From positions 186,001-250,000 of the forward strand of contig BCHH01000001.1 in assembly GCA_001599595.1 (NCBI GenBank): a DNA stretch of 64,000 nucleotides, written 5' to 3'. Positions within the stretch are counted from its first letter, which is position 1; each line of letters begins with the position of its first letter. The stretch comes from Beverwykella pulmonaria. Lineage: Eukaryota; Ascomycota; Dothideomycetes; Pleosporales; Melanommataceae. Under the pieces are notes generated by a model, which had not been told where the DNA came from, made no database searches, and saw only the letters and a list, made by a program, of their open reading frames with translations. Of this stretch, positions 55,948 through 64,000 are shown piece by piece. The position numbers and the translations under genes are program-made.

Positions 55948-56782
55948 ATGGAGTTTATGGTTTGGTTTAAAAAGTATTTTGCTGCATGTACTGTATCAAT
56001 TACACTCCTCATACTCAAACGCGATGTCCCTACTTCCACAGCTACCACTAACGCTGCGATGGCTGTCGTTCGTTTCACCGCTCGAGAGCACTGCTTCAAC
56101 AAGTGGAGCGAAGAAGTGCAACGGATAACTCTTCGGAACATCGGAGATCTTCTGTTTTTGTCTTTTCCCTGACGTGTACCTTTCCAGCGACGCTGATATC
56201 CAAGCACACCTCATAGACCTGGACGAGAGGAGAGAGCAGTTGATGTCTTCGCCATTACTGCCAAAACACTCGACCCACTTTCACCTCCAGGGCAGAAGCT
56301 GAGCAGACTTCAACTCAGCAGGCAGGCCTTCTGGGTTAAGTGGAAAGAGCTTTATCTGGAGGAGCAAAGGTGTGTGAAGGTGTGGGATGAGAGAAACCCC
56401 TTGTTGCTAGAACAAGGGCTGCCCAAGCGGGAGATGAGACGCAAGCTTCGGAAACCAAGAAGCAAACTGATCAACCAGAGACGAAGGCTTCAGGAACACA
56501 TAAACCTGCTGATCAATCAGAAACAACAACATCGGGAGCACGAAAACTAGTTGATCAGCCAGAGAGGCAAGCGTCGGGAAAACAAAAGTAAGCTTCGAGA
56601 GGAGAGGGTTCCGAGCGAGATAGACAAGACTTTAGAGGGATGAACAGTCGACTCCAAAAACAATGCCAACGAAAGCTACAGGGACATACGGTCACCCCAG
56701 AGGATATGGTGCAGGATGGAATGGTGGCTACTGTGAGGAATCGCGTGGTGGAGGCTACAGAGGATGGTCTGGATATCGCTGA
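55948..56782 (+). pseudogene. Multiply frameshifted remnant of an uncharacterised gene with a repeat region and a Gly/Tyr/Arg-rich end
   Basis: Seen: protein-like blocks follow each other in different frames on the plus strand. MAVVRFTAREHCFNKWSEE is in one frame, changing near a T-run at 56163-56166 to FPDVYLSSDADIQAHLIDL. The frame changes again near 56240 to DVFAITAKTLDPLSPPGQK and WVKWKELYLEEQR, and again near a C-run at 56397-56400 to a repeat region. A stop occurs at 56589-56591 before a Gly/Tyr/Arg-rich end (RGYGAGWNGGY, RGGGYRGWSGYR) closing at 56780-56782. Only one change could be a 41-nt intron. I infer a decayed gene with at least three lesions; several lie in homopolymers, so sequencing error must also be excluded. 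Family not recognised. It lies directly between a conserved gene and the repeat island. Confidence 0.6.
56469..56594 (+). repeat. Three imperfect 42-bp tandem repeats
   Basis: GATCA recurs at 56469, 56511 and 56553 with similar flanks. In one frame the units encode 14-residue repeats beginning DQPETKASG, DQSETTTSG and DQPERQASG. They form the disordered middle of the broken gene. Confidence 0.85.
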
Positions 56783-57074
56783 TAGATGGGTCTGCTAAAA
56801 TACTGTGATATTCTCCTCTAATTCTCATGCATGGTTACTTCAAGCAGTGCGTCCGTCGCATGTATGATGTTCCAGTGTGGTGCTGGATGAAGGAAGTTAC
56901 CAGCGACGTTCAAGATTGTGAAGGTTCGCTTTGTCACATCTTAATAACGTCCCTCCCTGCGTGGCGAGACACTCTGTGTGCCGAGACAAATAAGGGTACT
57001 TTGACTTTCAGCAACTGCAAAATCTATACGCACAACAAATACGGCTATAGTTCTATGAAAAAAATCTGTCGTAG

Positions 57075-58152
57075 TTAATTCTAAATGTCAATAATCCACT
57101 CCTCCCCAAAAACTACGTTTGCATCATCGTCTCCAAGTCTGATTTGTACAGCGCCTTCCTTCGTAGCGTAACAGACTTCCCTCCCCACAACGCCAACCTC
57201 AACTCCTTACCGCTCCAAATTTTTGTAGAATGACCTTGTCCAAGCCCCAGAACCTCCCTCTAGTATTAGGAAGTCATTATCAGCCCTATGCGCGCTGCGA
57301 GGCGCAATTTCATGCAGTGCCGCCATGTCGATTGGTACCTCCAGCAGAACCGATTCAGCCTAATGCGAGATGACCCCGCACTTCTTACGTCATACATCTG
57401 CAGGTATTTTACTGTAAGATATGTGGCTCTGCGGATTGCACAAGGCTCGGAATATGATTAAATCCGACTTAGGATTGGGAGCAGTGCTAAGACACGGCCC
57501 GGGCGCTTGTTTAGTCAGCCAACGCGTCTCAGCGTCTCAACCGCTCGCCACAGCCATCGTACGATTTCGAGATGCAGTCCAACGCACAGTGATACGTACT
57601 TTTGTAACATAGAGACATGCCATCCACGTCACACTCAAGCTGCGAAACACGCTGTGGTCCCTTCCGCTGACCGAACCAAAGACCTGCTCAAGCCACCACG
57701 TCCTCATGCATCTCGAGCCTACCGGCGCCGATTCCTAGACCAAGCAGCAGCCGAGATCTAGTCTCGGCTCGTTGAAAGGGAATACGAGGAGATAGGAAGG
57801 AGATAAGATAAGATAGAGTGCAGTGGCCCTAGAAATCGAAGCCTTTGACTCCGCAAGTAGGTTGAGTGTCACTGGCAGAACGCCATTGTTGCAAGCACAT
57901 ACGAAGGTGGAAGGCTCGACATGTTTTGGTCATACAGCTGTTGTACGGTCAAACAACCAACAGCCCCTTACATGAGCACTGCAATCTCTAGGGCCGTAGA
58001 GACGAGCCGGGATGGTAGCCATGCATGGCAAGACCCTACACTATCCAGGAGCTGCATACAGCACTCTTCTCTTCAGCCATATCTACAAACTATCGCCTCC
58101 TTAACAAGCTCCTGGCAGGAGCGGTTCGGCCGTCCTCCCTGCTAGCGTCACC
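57075..58152 (-). repeat. Left outer arm of an inverted duplication
   Basis: Read on the minus strand this stretch matches the plus strand of 60716-61688 throughout. Examples are the shared GCTAGCAGGGAGGACGGCCG, AGAGAAGAGTGCTGTATGCA, CACTCTATCTTATCTTAT versus the right arm's GCTCTATCTTATCTTAT, and GCGCTCATAGGGCT versus GCGCATAGGGCT. The two copies differ by many substitutions and small indels, so the duplication is old. Parts look like broken coding sequence (a block reading VPIDMAALHEIAPRS), possibly the C-terminal part of a HET-type or similar gene. This is inference. Confidence 0.8.
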
Positions 58153-58538
58153 AAGCTGTTCATCTCATCAGTTTGGTGTCTTGCAAAATCGCCTTCGGCT
58201 AGCTTCACATGTCAGCCTAACAGCTCTACCTGCCCCACACTGTGGCTATGCTGTCGCCCGCGGTCAGCTGAGCTTGTTCAGCCTTCCTTTATATGCCTAG
58301 CGTCCTGGCCGCTCGCTTATCGAATACGTTACGACAATATTAATAAATACTGGACGTATTTTTCGACTACTTTGAAGCTTCAAGCGACTAAAAAGAATCA
58401 AGAGAGATTAAGGATCCTTCAGCCGCCATAATAAACAGAAAAATAGCTTTCGTACAAAGATGTTGCATTTTGATGAGGAAAGGTGCTATGGAAGCTCAAA
58501 ATCCGATAATATCGTGGATTTTTCAGCATAAGATTATT
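58153..58538. other. Island sequence between left outer and inner arms
   Basis: About 385 bases, increasingly A+T-rich after 58300, with no coding frame or match that I could see elsewhere in the window. The corresponding place on the right side holds the HET-type gene. Confidence 0.5.
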
Positions 58539-58875
58539 GTCGGTATACCCGCCCGTGAAATGGGAAGGTACTATAGACGCTGTTAATCGACTGCCCGTGG
58601 GTTTCGCAGAACGCTAATCCACGGCGGTGCAAGAGCGCAGGGTACGGTTGAAAGAGTATGAATTGCTTGTGACCACGAATCTTCTACGTAGCAAGGGCTA
58701 GCAGCGACGTCGAAGTCCTCTGCTAGCTTGCCAATTGTAGGTTTTGATTCTCGGGTTCGTCCTCCTTCTAAATTGCCGGGGCCGTATATTTATGCCTGTG
58801 CGGATCTCGCTTAATCCACACAGTCCCCCTTCTGAGTCATTGTTATCTATAGAGCAATCCACCGTAATACCAACA
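58539..58875 (+). repeat. Left inner inverted arm
   Basis: Reverse complement of 59444-59780. It ends inward with ATTGC/ATCC and CCGTAATACCAACA. Mismatches with the partner are scattered, both transitions and transversions. Confidence 0.92.
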
Positions 58876-59028
58876 ATTATCATCAAATACGATTATTTAT
58901 TGTTTACTAAACGACAATTTTATTTTTGGCCACCCTATCCCAAGCGAGCCGCCATCCCCAAAACTCACCAAAAAGTGTAACGATTCGAGCAATCGTTCCA
59001 TCACGTGACTGAACCGCTTCCTGCCCGA

Positions 59029-59197
59029 CCCCGATACAGTTCCTATTCCTATCCGAACCGGTAGGACTCCGGCTCCCGACCTGCTCCCTACTCAACTCCG
59101 ATACAGGCTCTATTCATATCCGAACCTGTATTACCTCGGCTCCTGATGCAACTCCGATACAGGTCCTTATCCGAACCTGTAGTACCTCGGCTCCGTT
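59029..59197 (+). repeat. Three imperfect tandem repeats in the LTR
   Basis: Units of about 64, 56 and 49 bases share CCGATACAG, TATCCGAACC and CTCGGCTCC blocks. They sit upstream of the TATA box, where U3 enhancer repeats of LTRs usually lie. Confidence 0.85.
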
Positions 59198-59214
59198 ATC
59201 TCTCATCTCTCGTG

Positions 59215-59221
59215 TATATAA
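59215..59221 (+). promoter_or_regulatory. TATA box of the solo LTR
   Basis: TATATAA lies about 95 bases before the LTR end, downstream of the tandem repeats. By position it would be the U3 core promoter. Transcription through it is not shown. Confidence 0.6.
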
Positions 59222-59443
59222 GCCAGTCGTTTCGTTAGTTAGATCAGGTAGCTTTTGAATATCCTTAGTGATTCGCACCCGAATCCGATCGTTCTGATAT
59301 CCTGCGCTGTTACAAAAAGCGCAAATTTTGATCTTCAATATCTTCACAAATACTTCAAAAAAAATCACAAAACATTAAATATAAGTTATTCGATAAATAT
59401 AATTCAATATACAGGAGTCTTAGATTAGTAGATATTCTAGTTA

Positions 59444-59780
59444 TGTTGGTATTACGGTGGATTGCACGGTATATAACAATGACTCAGAAGGAGGACTGGG
59501 TGGATTAAGCGAGGTCCGCACAGGCATAAATATACGGCCCCGGCAATTTAGAAGGAGGACACACCCGAGAATCAAAACCTACAATTGGCAAGCTAGCAGA
59601 GGACTTCGACGTCGCTGCTAGCCCTTGCTACGTAGAAGATTCGTGGTCGCAAGCAATTCATACTCTTTCTACCGTACCCTGCGCTCTTGCACCGCCGTGG
59701 ACTAGCGTTCTGCGAAACCCACGGGCAGTCGATTAACAGCGTCTATAGGACCTTCCCACTTCACGGGCGGGTATACCGAC
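59444..59780 (-). repeat. Right inner inverted arm
   Basis: Partner of the left arm at 58539-58875. See the element entry for details. Confidence 0.92.
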
Positions 59781-60259
59781 AAGTTAACTAGATATTAGAT
59801 ATAGATACCCTTTTTGGCCCCAACCTTTGATTATCTTTAAAATCTTTAAAATCTTAATATATTATAATTTATATATAGGAGAGGCTGCAATTCAAATTTT
59901 TTTAGCTTCTTATTCGGTATTTGTGAAGATATTTAAAGTTGAAATCTTGACTTTTTGGTGAGTTTTGGAGGGTGGCGGCTCGCTTGGGGTGGCGGCTCGC
60001 TTATGTTTGTAATTTGCCGAAAATTGAAACTACCACATTCGACTCACAGCATACTTACACTGTCTCGCATTCAGATACGTTTCTTTGGTATGGCATCGCA
60101 GCCTTTCTATCTAGATGCTCGCTAACCTCGATAGTTAGGACTGATATGCTGGACGGCCGAGCGAGTTGTCCAGCTCGTCTCTTGAGTTCGGCTCCTGCGG
60201 TTTGAACCCGGCCGAACCAATTCCTACCGATCAGCCTGTGCCCGACCCTATGCGAAACA
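59781..60259. other. A+T-rich flank with an inverted copy of the element core
   Basis: 59790-59880 is very A+T-rich. Bases 59890-60010, read in reverse, match the core of the element on both sides of the LTR site. GCGAGCCGCCACCCC is duplicated there. From about 60030 to 60259 lies the leader of the HET-type frame, with no other feature seen. Confidence 0.6.
59890..60010 (-). repeat. Second, inverted copy of the element core without the LTR
   Basis: Read in reverse it has AAAACTCACCAAAAAG directly followed by an A/T-rich stretch and then ATATCTTCACAAATAC. These are the same landmarks that flank the LTR in the element (58961-58975 and 59330-59350). It is the empty-site counterpart that proves the LTR insertion. 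Confidence 0.8.
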
Positions 60260-60780
60260 ATGCGTCTTTTGCGATGGAGCAATAATACTGAGTTTAGCCT
60301 CACCGAAGATCTGGCGGACGACGAGGCAATCCCTCCCTATGCGATCCTGTCGCATACGTGGCTCGAAGATACGCAGGAACCCACCTTTGAAGACCTCACG
60401 AATGGCACTGGCAGGAAAAAGCTTGGATATAAGAAGATCCAGTTCTGCGGAGGACAAGCTAAACAAGATAACCTACAATATTTCTGGGTGGATACCTGTT
60501 GCACTAACAAAGAAAACCATGCTGAACTCTCGCTAGCTATCAACTCCATGTTTCGCTGGTACCGCAACTCGACTCGATGCTACGTCTATTTGTTGGATGT
60601 CTCTAGCTCACCTTTGGACACCAGCCCGGAGTGCAATCCGCGGGAATCGAATCTCCAGAAAGCCAGATGGTTTACTTGGGTTTGGAGTCAGCAGAGGTGG
60701 ACGAACGCATCGATCATGCTAGCAGGGAGGACGGCCGACCCGCTCCGGCCACACCCTTGCGCTGGAGGCGCTAGTTTGTA
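60260..60780 (+). pseudogene. Truncated HET-domain (heterokaryon-incompatibility type) gene
   Basis: Seen: 173 aa beginning MRLLRWSNNTEFSL, then AILSHTWLEDTQEPTFEDL, FWVDTCCTNKENHAELSLAINSMFRWY and CYVYLLDV, the ordered hallmarks of the HET domain. After about residue 138 (ARWFTWVWSQQR) the expected GWTLQEL-type continuation is missing. The frame runs on for only about 25 residues into sequence belonging to the right outer arm and stops. So the gene is cut inside the domain where the arm sequence begins (about 60716). Known: HET domains trigger cell death after fusion of incompatible fungal cells; large families with many broken copies are usual in filamentous ascomycetes. A functional product is unlikely. 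Confidence 0.8.
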
Positions 60781-61688
60781 GATATGGCTGAAGAGAAGAG
60801 TGCTGTATGCAGCTCCTGGATAGCGTAGAGTCTTGCTAAGCATGGCCACCACCACAACTTTGCTAGTACTCACGACCCTTAGCGGTCGAACTGAAGCACA
60901 TCTCTACGGCCCTAGTGTTTACAGTGCCTGTGTAAGGAGCCACTGGTTGTTTAACCGTACGACAGCTGTATCACCAAAACATGCAGAGCCTTTCCACCTT
61001 TGTATGCGCTTGCAACGACGGCGTTTCGCCAGTAACGCTTGGTTAAACCCGCTTGCTGAAGCGCAGGCTTTGATTTCTAGGCTCGCCGCGCTCTATCTTA
61101 TCTTATATCCTTCCCGTCACACCGTATTCCCCTCCAACGAGCTGATGCTAGAGCTCGCTGCGGCTTAGTCTAGGAAGCATGAGGACATAGGTCTTCGTTT
61201 GGCCAACGGAGGGGAGAACGGCGAGGGCGACATAATGGTATGTCTCTAGGTTACAAAGTAGTTATTGCTGTGCGTTGGACCGCGTCTCGAAATGTACAAC
61301 AAAATAGCAGGTTTCAACGCTAGGAAACGCGTTGGCAGCACCAACGGGCGCCACATATCTTATGAGGTAAGACGTGCGGAGTCATCGCGCATTAGCCCGG
61401 ATTGGTGGTTCGCTTCCGCTGGAGGTACCTATTGACAGGGTGGCGCTGCATGAAATTGCGCCCCGCAGCGCTCATAGGGCTAACAATGACTTTCTAGTAT
61501 TAGAGGGAGGTTATAAGGGTAGGATAAAACTATTCTACAAAAATTCAGAATAAAGAAGGCTTAAGGTTGGCACTGTAGGGAGGGAAGCCTGTTATGCCAC
61601 AACATAAGTCGCTGTACAAATCAGGCGCGGAGGCGACAATACGAACGTAATTTTTGGGTAGGAGGGATTATAGACGTTCAGAATTCGC
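60716..61688 (+). repeat. Right outer arm of the inverted duplication
   Basis: Inverse partner of 57075-58152. It is interrupted by numerous stops in all frames. It begins exactly where the HET domain is lost, which suggests that the rearrangement cut the HET gene or that the arm is part of an original larger HET-type gene. Confidence 0.8.
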
Positions 61689-62512
61689 CACAGCAGGTTA
61701 TTTTTGTAGAAACATAGCAATATCCATTGTGTGCATAAGCTTCCCAGTTGCTGAAAGTCAAAGTACCCTCGTTTGTCTCGCCACACAGTGTGTCTCTACG
61801 CAGTGTTAATGGACTTACGAAGCCATTGCCTTCAACCCCTCAAAATTCTCCTTAGTCCTTATCCTCCGAGTCCGCAACCATTCACTCATCACTATTTCAT
61901 TTGCATCTTGCATGTGCAGTCATATGTTCGCCATACTGGAAGTCGGATGCACACTGCGCACGAGGGCCTACGAGGAATATTACAGGGGTTTCGTCATAAT
62001 GTGTCCTGATCATTACAAAGGGACAACGGAGAGCACGATCAGTTGCTTCGTCTTGAAGCTAGATACGGATTGCTGGATAGGGAGAGTACCCTCGTAGGTG
62101 GGAACATGCCAGATTGAGTGTGCATCACTTTGTAATTTTCCGTCTTGGTATCTACTTTCTCTTGGCTCAATGTCTCTCCATCATCATTTTCCTCTCCACT
62201 CTTTTTATCTTATCTTCCTTCCGTCTCTTACTGCTAAAGCTCATTTTTCCATCAATAAATCTCCGGGGTACCCGCCGCTAGACCCTGAAATTATGTTTCG
62301 GTTGAGATTTGCACGCGTCACTATATGGGATCGGCCCTAATCGATATTGCAATAACGATGTACAGCACTACAAACACAGAACATATAAATATGACGTCCC
62401 ATATCAACGCTCATATATTACTTACCGTGAACTACCTCCCACGTTCCTTCTCATTCCCACAATCCTTCCCATCCCTCATTTCCGTCTCTGTCCCAGGCCA
62501 TCCACCTCAATC
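61689..62512. other. Promoter-side flank of the GH105 gene
   Basis: 824 bases without a recognisable gene. The open frame of the GH105 protein extends upstream to 62309 without signal-like sequence and is probably not translated there. Short frames at 61592-62340 lack domains. Confidence 0.5.
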
Positions 62513-63676
62513 ATGCATCTCGATTCGCTCCTCTTAGCACTCCTCACATGCGCACCCACCACCCTCGCTGCACCCACATCGACCCAGCCTTACTCAACAT
62601 GGATGGCATCCTCCTTCCTCAGCAAAAAGCCCGCGATAAATCAACACTACGTCTCCAGCGTGCTCAACGAAGGGATTCAAAAAGCCGCCACCCTCTACAA
62701 AAACGCCACTCTTCTCTCCTACACATCCAACGCTATATCTTCCCTGATCGCGCCCAACGGAACACTAATAGGCTGGGACCCCCTATACTACTCGCTCGAC
62801 GACTTGCGTGTTGGAAACAACATCCTCTACTTCTGGGACTCGGAGGGCCGGAAAAGCGAGAAATACAAGACCGCCGCGACCGCGCTGCGAAAGCAACTAG
62901 ACAGATACCCGCGAACTGCCTCCGGCGGTTTCTGGCACCGCAATCCCGCATACAAGAACCAGATGTGGCTCGACGGGATATACATGGCGTCCCCATTCTA
63001 CGCTACCTACACGAGCTACTTTGAGCCGACGAATACGACGGCCTGGAATGATATAGCGCTGCAGTTTGACCTCATCGAGGCGCATACGCGAAATAAGACG
63101 ACAAATTTGCTGTACCATGGGTATGATGAATCGAAGAAGGCGGTTTGGGCGGATCCGGTTACGGGGGCGAGTCCGCATGTTTGGGATCGGGCTGTAGGGT
63201 GGTACTTCATGGCGCTGGTGGAAGTGCTACAGGTTTATCCTCAGAGCAACGCCGGGTATGCGAGGCTGAAAGGATATTTGACGACGCTAGCGGAGGGAGT
63301 GCAAAAGGCGCAGGATACGACTGGCGGGTGGTGGTTGGTCATGGACGAGCCGTACCCGGGGATGAAGGGAAATTATATTGAAAGCAGTGCGACAGCCATG
63401 TTTACTTACGCGTATTTGAAGGGTGTGAGGACCGGGTTGTTGGATGAGAAGTATAGGGATACGGCGAGCAAGGCGTATGATCTCATGATTGAGAAGTTTG
63501 TCAAGGTCGAGACGAATGGGACGCTGAGTTGGGAGGGGACGGTGGAGGTTGGAAGCTTGAATGGAGATGCGAGCTATGAGTATTATATTGGCGTGGGACT
63601 GAGCGAGAACGATGGGAAGGGCGCTGGGCCTTTTATGTTTGCTGCCACGGAGATGGAGATGTGGAAGGCGTCGTGA
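62513..63676 (+). CDS. Secreted GH105 family glycoside hydrolase (unsaturated rhamnogalacturonyl hydrolase-like)
   Basis: A single exon of 387 aa. The start at 62513 was chosen because MHLDSLLLALLTCAPTTLAAP is a good signal peptide; the longer frame beginning at 62309 would bury it. The family core is visible: LIGWDPLYYSLDDLRVGNNILYFW, GGFWHRNPAYKNQMWLDGIYMASPF (Asp154 corresponds to the catalytic Asp of the YteR type), VWDRAVGWYFMAL, GGWWLVMD, IESSATAMFTYAY. Several Asn-X-Thr/Ser sites (NAT, NGT, NTT, NKT) fit secretion. Known: GH105/GH88 enzymes remove the unsaturated uronic acid from pectin fragments made by lyases. This suggests saprophytic or plant-associated growth. Confidence 0.93.
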   Translation: MHLDSLLLALLTCAPTTLAAPTSTQPYSTWMASSFLSKKPAINQHYVSSVLNEGIQKAATLYKNATLLSYTSNAISSLIAPNGTLIGWDPLYYSLDDLRVGNNILYFWDSEGRKSEKYKTAATALRKQLDRYPRTASGGFWHRNPAYKNQMWLDGIYMASPFYATYTSYFEPTNTTAWNDIALQFDLIEAHTRNKTTNLLYHGYDESKKAVWADPVTGASPHVWDRAVGWYFMALVEVLQVYPQSNAGYARLKGYLTTLAEGVQKAQDTTGGWWLVMDEPYPGMKGNYIESSATAMFTYAYLKGVRTGLLDEKYRDTASKAYDLMIEKFVKVETNGTLSWEGTVEVGSLNGDASYEYYIGVGLSENDGKGAGPFMFAATEMEMWKAS

Positions 63677-63887
63677 GTGCTGATGTATGGTAAAAAGTTA
63701 TAATTCTGTTAGAAGGAGGGGAGCTACATACAGGTCGTAATAATATTACCCATAGAGAACCCCATTTTCAACCAAACTCCAGTCTCAAACCCTACATTGA
63801 GAGATTTTCTGCCCAATTGTCTCGCGCAATGCTCCAACCCAAGTATTCCGTGTTTCATGTTTTGCATCATCTCCTTACTCTCTAAGC

Positions 63888-64000
63888 TCAGAGCAGAGTT
63901 CCTACAGCGGCAGAGACGAACAACATGGCCAGCATACCCAGCCCCGCCTTCGATACACCCTGCATGCCCAGATATGCGGGCGCTGCACCAGTCGACGACG
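63888..64000 (-). CDS. C-terminal end of a GPI-anchored protein, cut by the window edge
   Basis: Only the last 37 codons are visible. The end reads STGAAPAYLGMQGVSKAGLG and then a hydrophobic stretch MLAMLFVSAAVGTLL before a TGA stop (63888-63890). Small residues, a short spacer and a terminal hydrophobic run form a typical GPI attachment signal. The rest of the protein lies outside the window. Confidence 0.6.
   Translation of the reverse strand, partial: SSTGAAPAYLGMQGVSKAGLGMLAMLFVSAAVGTLL

Larger units (their letters stand above)
58976..59314. mobile_element. Solo LTR (339 bp) with perfect 5-bp target duplication
   Basis: The element starts TGTAAC and ends GTTACA, the inverted ends typical of retrotransposon LTRs. 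AAAAG flanks it on both sides (58971-58975 and 59315-59319), a perfect 5-bp target duplication. It has tandem repeats in its first half, a TATATAA box at 59215-59221 and the TG...CA borders. Removing LTR plus one AAAAG restores a sequence matching the inverted copy at 59890-60010. No internal retrotransposon sequence is present, so it is a solo LTR left by recombination between two LTRs. The superfamily cannot be told. Confidence 0.9.
58539..59780. mobile_element. Foldback-type element with 337-bp inverted arms
   Basis: The arms 58539-58875 and 59444-59780 are reverse complements with about 14 mismatches by hand count. They start with GTCGGTATACCCGCCCGTGA. The 568-base centre contains a solo LTR. 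No transposase-like frame exists inside, so it is non-autonomous. A clear flanking target duplication was not found: the flanks read AGATTATT and AAGTTAAC. Large arms with little between them fit a foldback or MITE-like element. Class assignment is uncertain. Confidence 0.75.

Noticed and set aside
55903..56800. A normal multi-exon gene instead of a pseudogene
   Set aside because: One change could be a 41-nt intron, but the others have no GT/AG borders in phase. RNA data could still overturn this.
58744..59368. Small frames within the foldback element as a transposase
   Set aside because: All are under 90 codons, lie in arms or LTR and carry no catalytic motif.
60833..61168. 111-codon plus frame in the right outer arm
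   Set aside because: The matching left arm has stops and indels at the same places, and no domain is visible.
62309..62512. Upstream extension of the GH105 frame
   Set aside because: It would put 68 residues before a clear signal peptide. The Met at 62513 explains secretion.

Overview
This is nuclear DNA of a filamentous ascomycete fungus. The evidence is dense genes on both strands split by short introns (about 48-65 nt, GTRNGT donors, CTRAC branch sites), a Zn2Cys6 regulator, a HET-domain gene, a UCS myosin chaperone and a septation-network scaffold. The gene styles suggest Dothideomycetes, but that is an impression and not a placement. I rebuilt exon structures by hand from splice consensus, reading-frame phase and protein continuity. 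Many start codons and small exons therefore lie outside the longest open frames.

Layout. 1-1221 is the N-terminal part of a probable LIM-domain (paxillin-like) protein that runs off the left edge. 1893-4851 is a six-exon C6 transcription factor. 5752-6990 is mitochondrial ribosomal protein uL2m. 7919-9621 is a B-type mitotic cyclin. 10504-11463 is a HIT-family protein. 11689-12669 (uL10m) and 12955-14821 (mitochondrial prolyl-tRNA synthetase) are head to head. 15031-16588 is RXT2 of the Rpd3L deacetylase complex. 17283-21244 is TRAPPC11. 21634-23083 is a short-chain dehydrogenase. 23614-24922 is tRNA-splicing endonuclease subunit SEN54. 27133-29145 is an amino-acid permease. 29606-30832 is an unknown protein. 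31454-33580 is an HRI-like eIF2-alpha kinase. 34363-36126 is an RS-rich DUF3824-type protein. 37524-38568 is the mitochondrial glycine carrier HEM25. 39203-43256 is the inositol hexakisphosphate kinase KCS1. 44532-46685 is an unknown nuclear-type protein. 47317-52843 is the Cdc11/Nud1/SnaD septation scaffold. 53437-55902 is the UNC-45/She4 chaperone.

After this conserved block the character changes. At 55948-56782 lies a multiply frame-broken gene with 42-bp repeats. From about 57075 to 61688 there is a nested palindromic accessory island. It has two inverted outer arms of about 1 kb, two inverted inner arms of 337 bp, and a 339-bp solo LTR with a perfect 5-bp target duplication (AAAAG) in the core. 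A broken HET-domain gene lies on the right side. A secreted GH105 glycoside hydrolase (62513-63676) and the tail of a GPI-anchored protein (63888-64000) follow.

Several genes share themes: mitochondrial translation and haem supply (uL2m, uL10m, ProRS, HEM25, HRI-type kinase) and cell cycle or cytokinesis (cyclin B, Cdc11 scaffold, She4). I found no CRISPR, tRNA, rRNA or operon-like structures. The most unusual part is the nested palindrome and its ordered insertion history.
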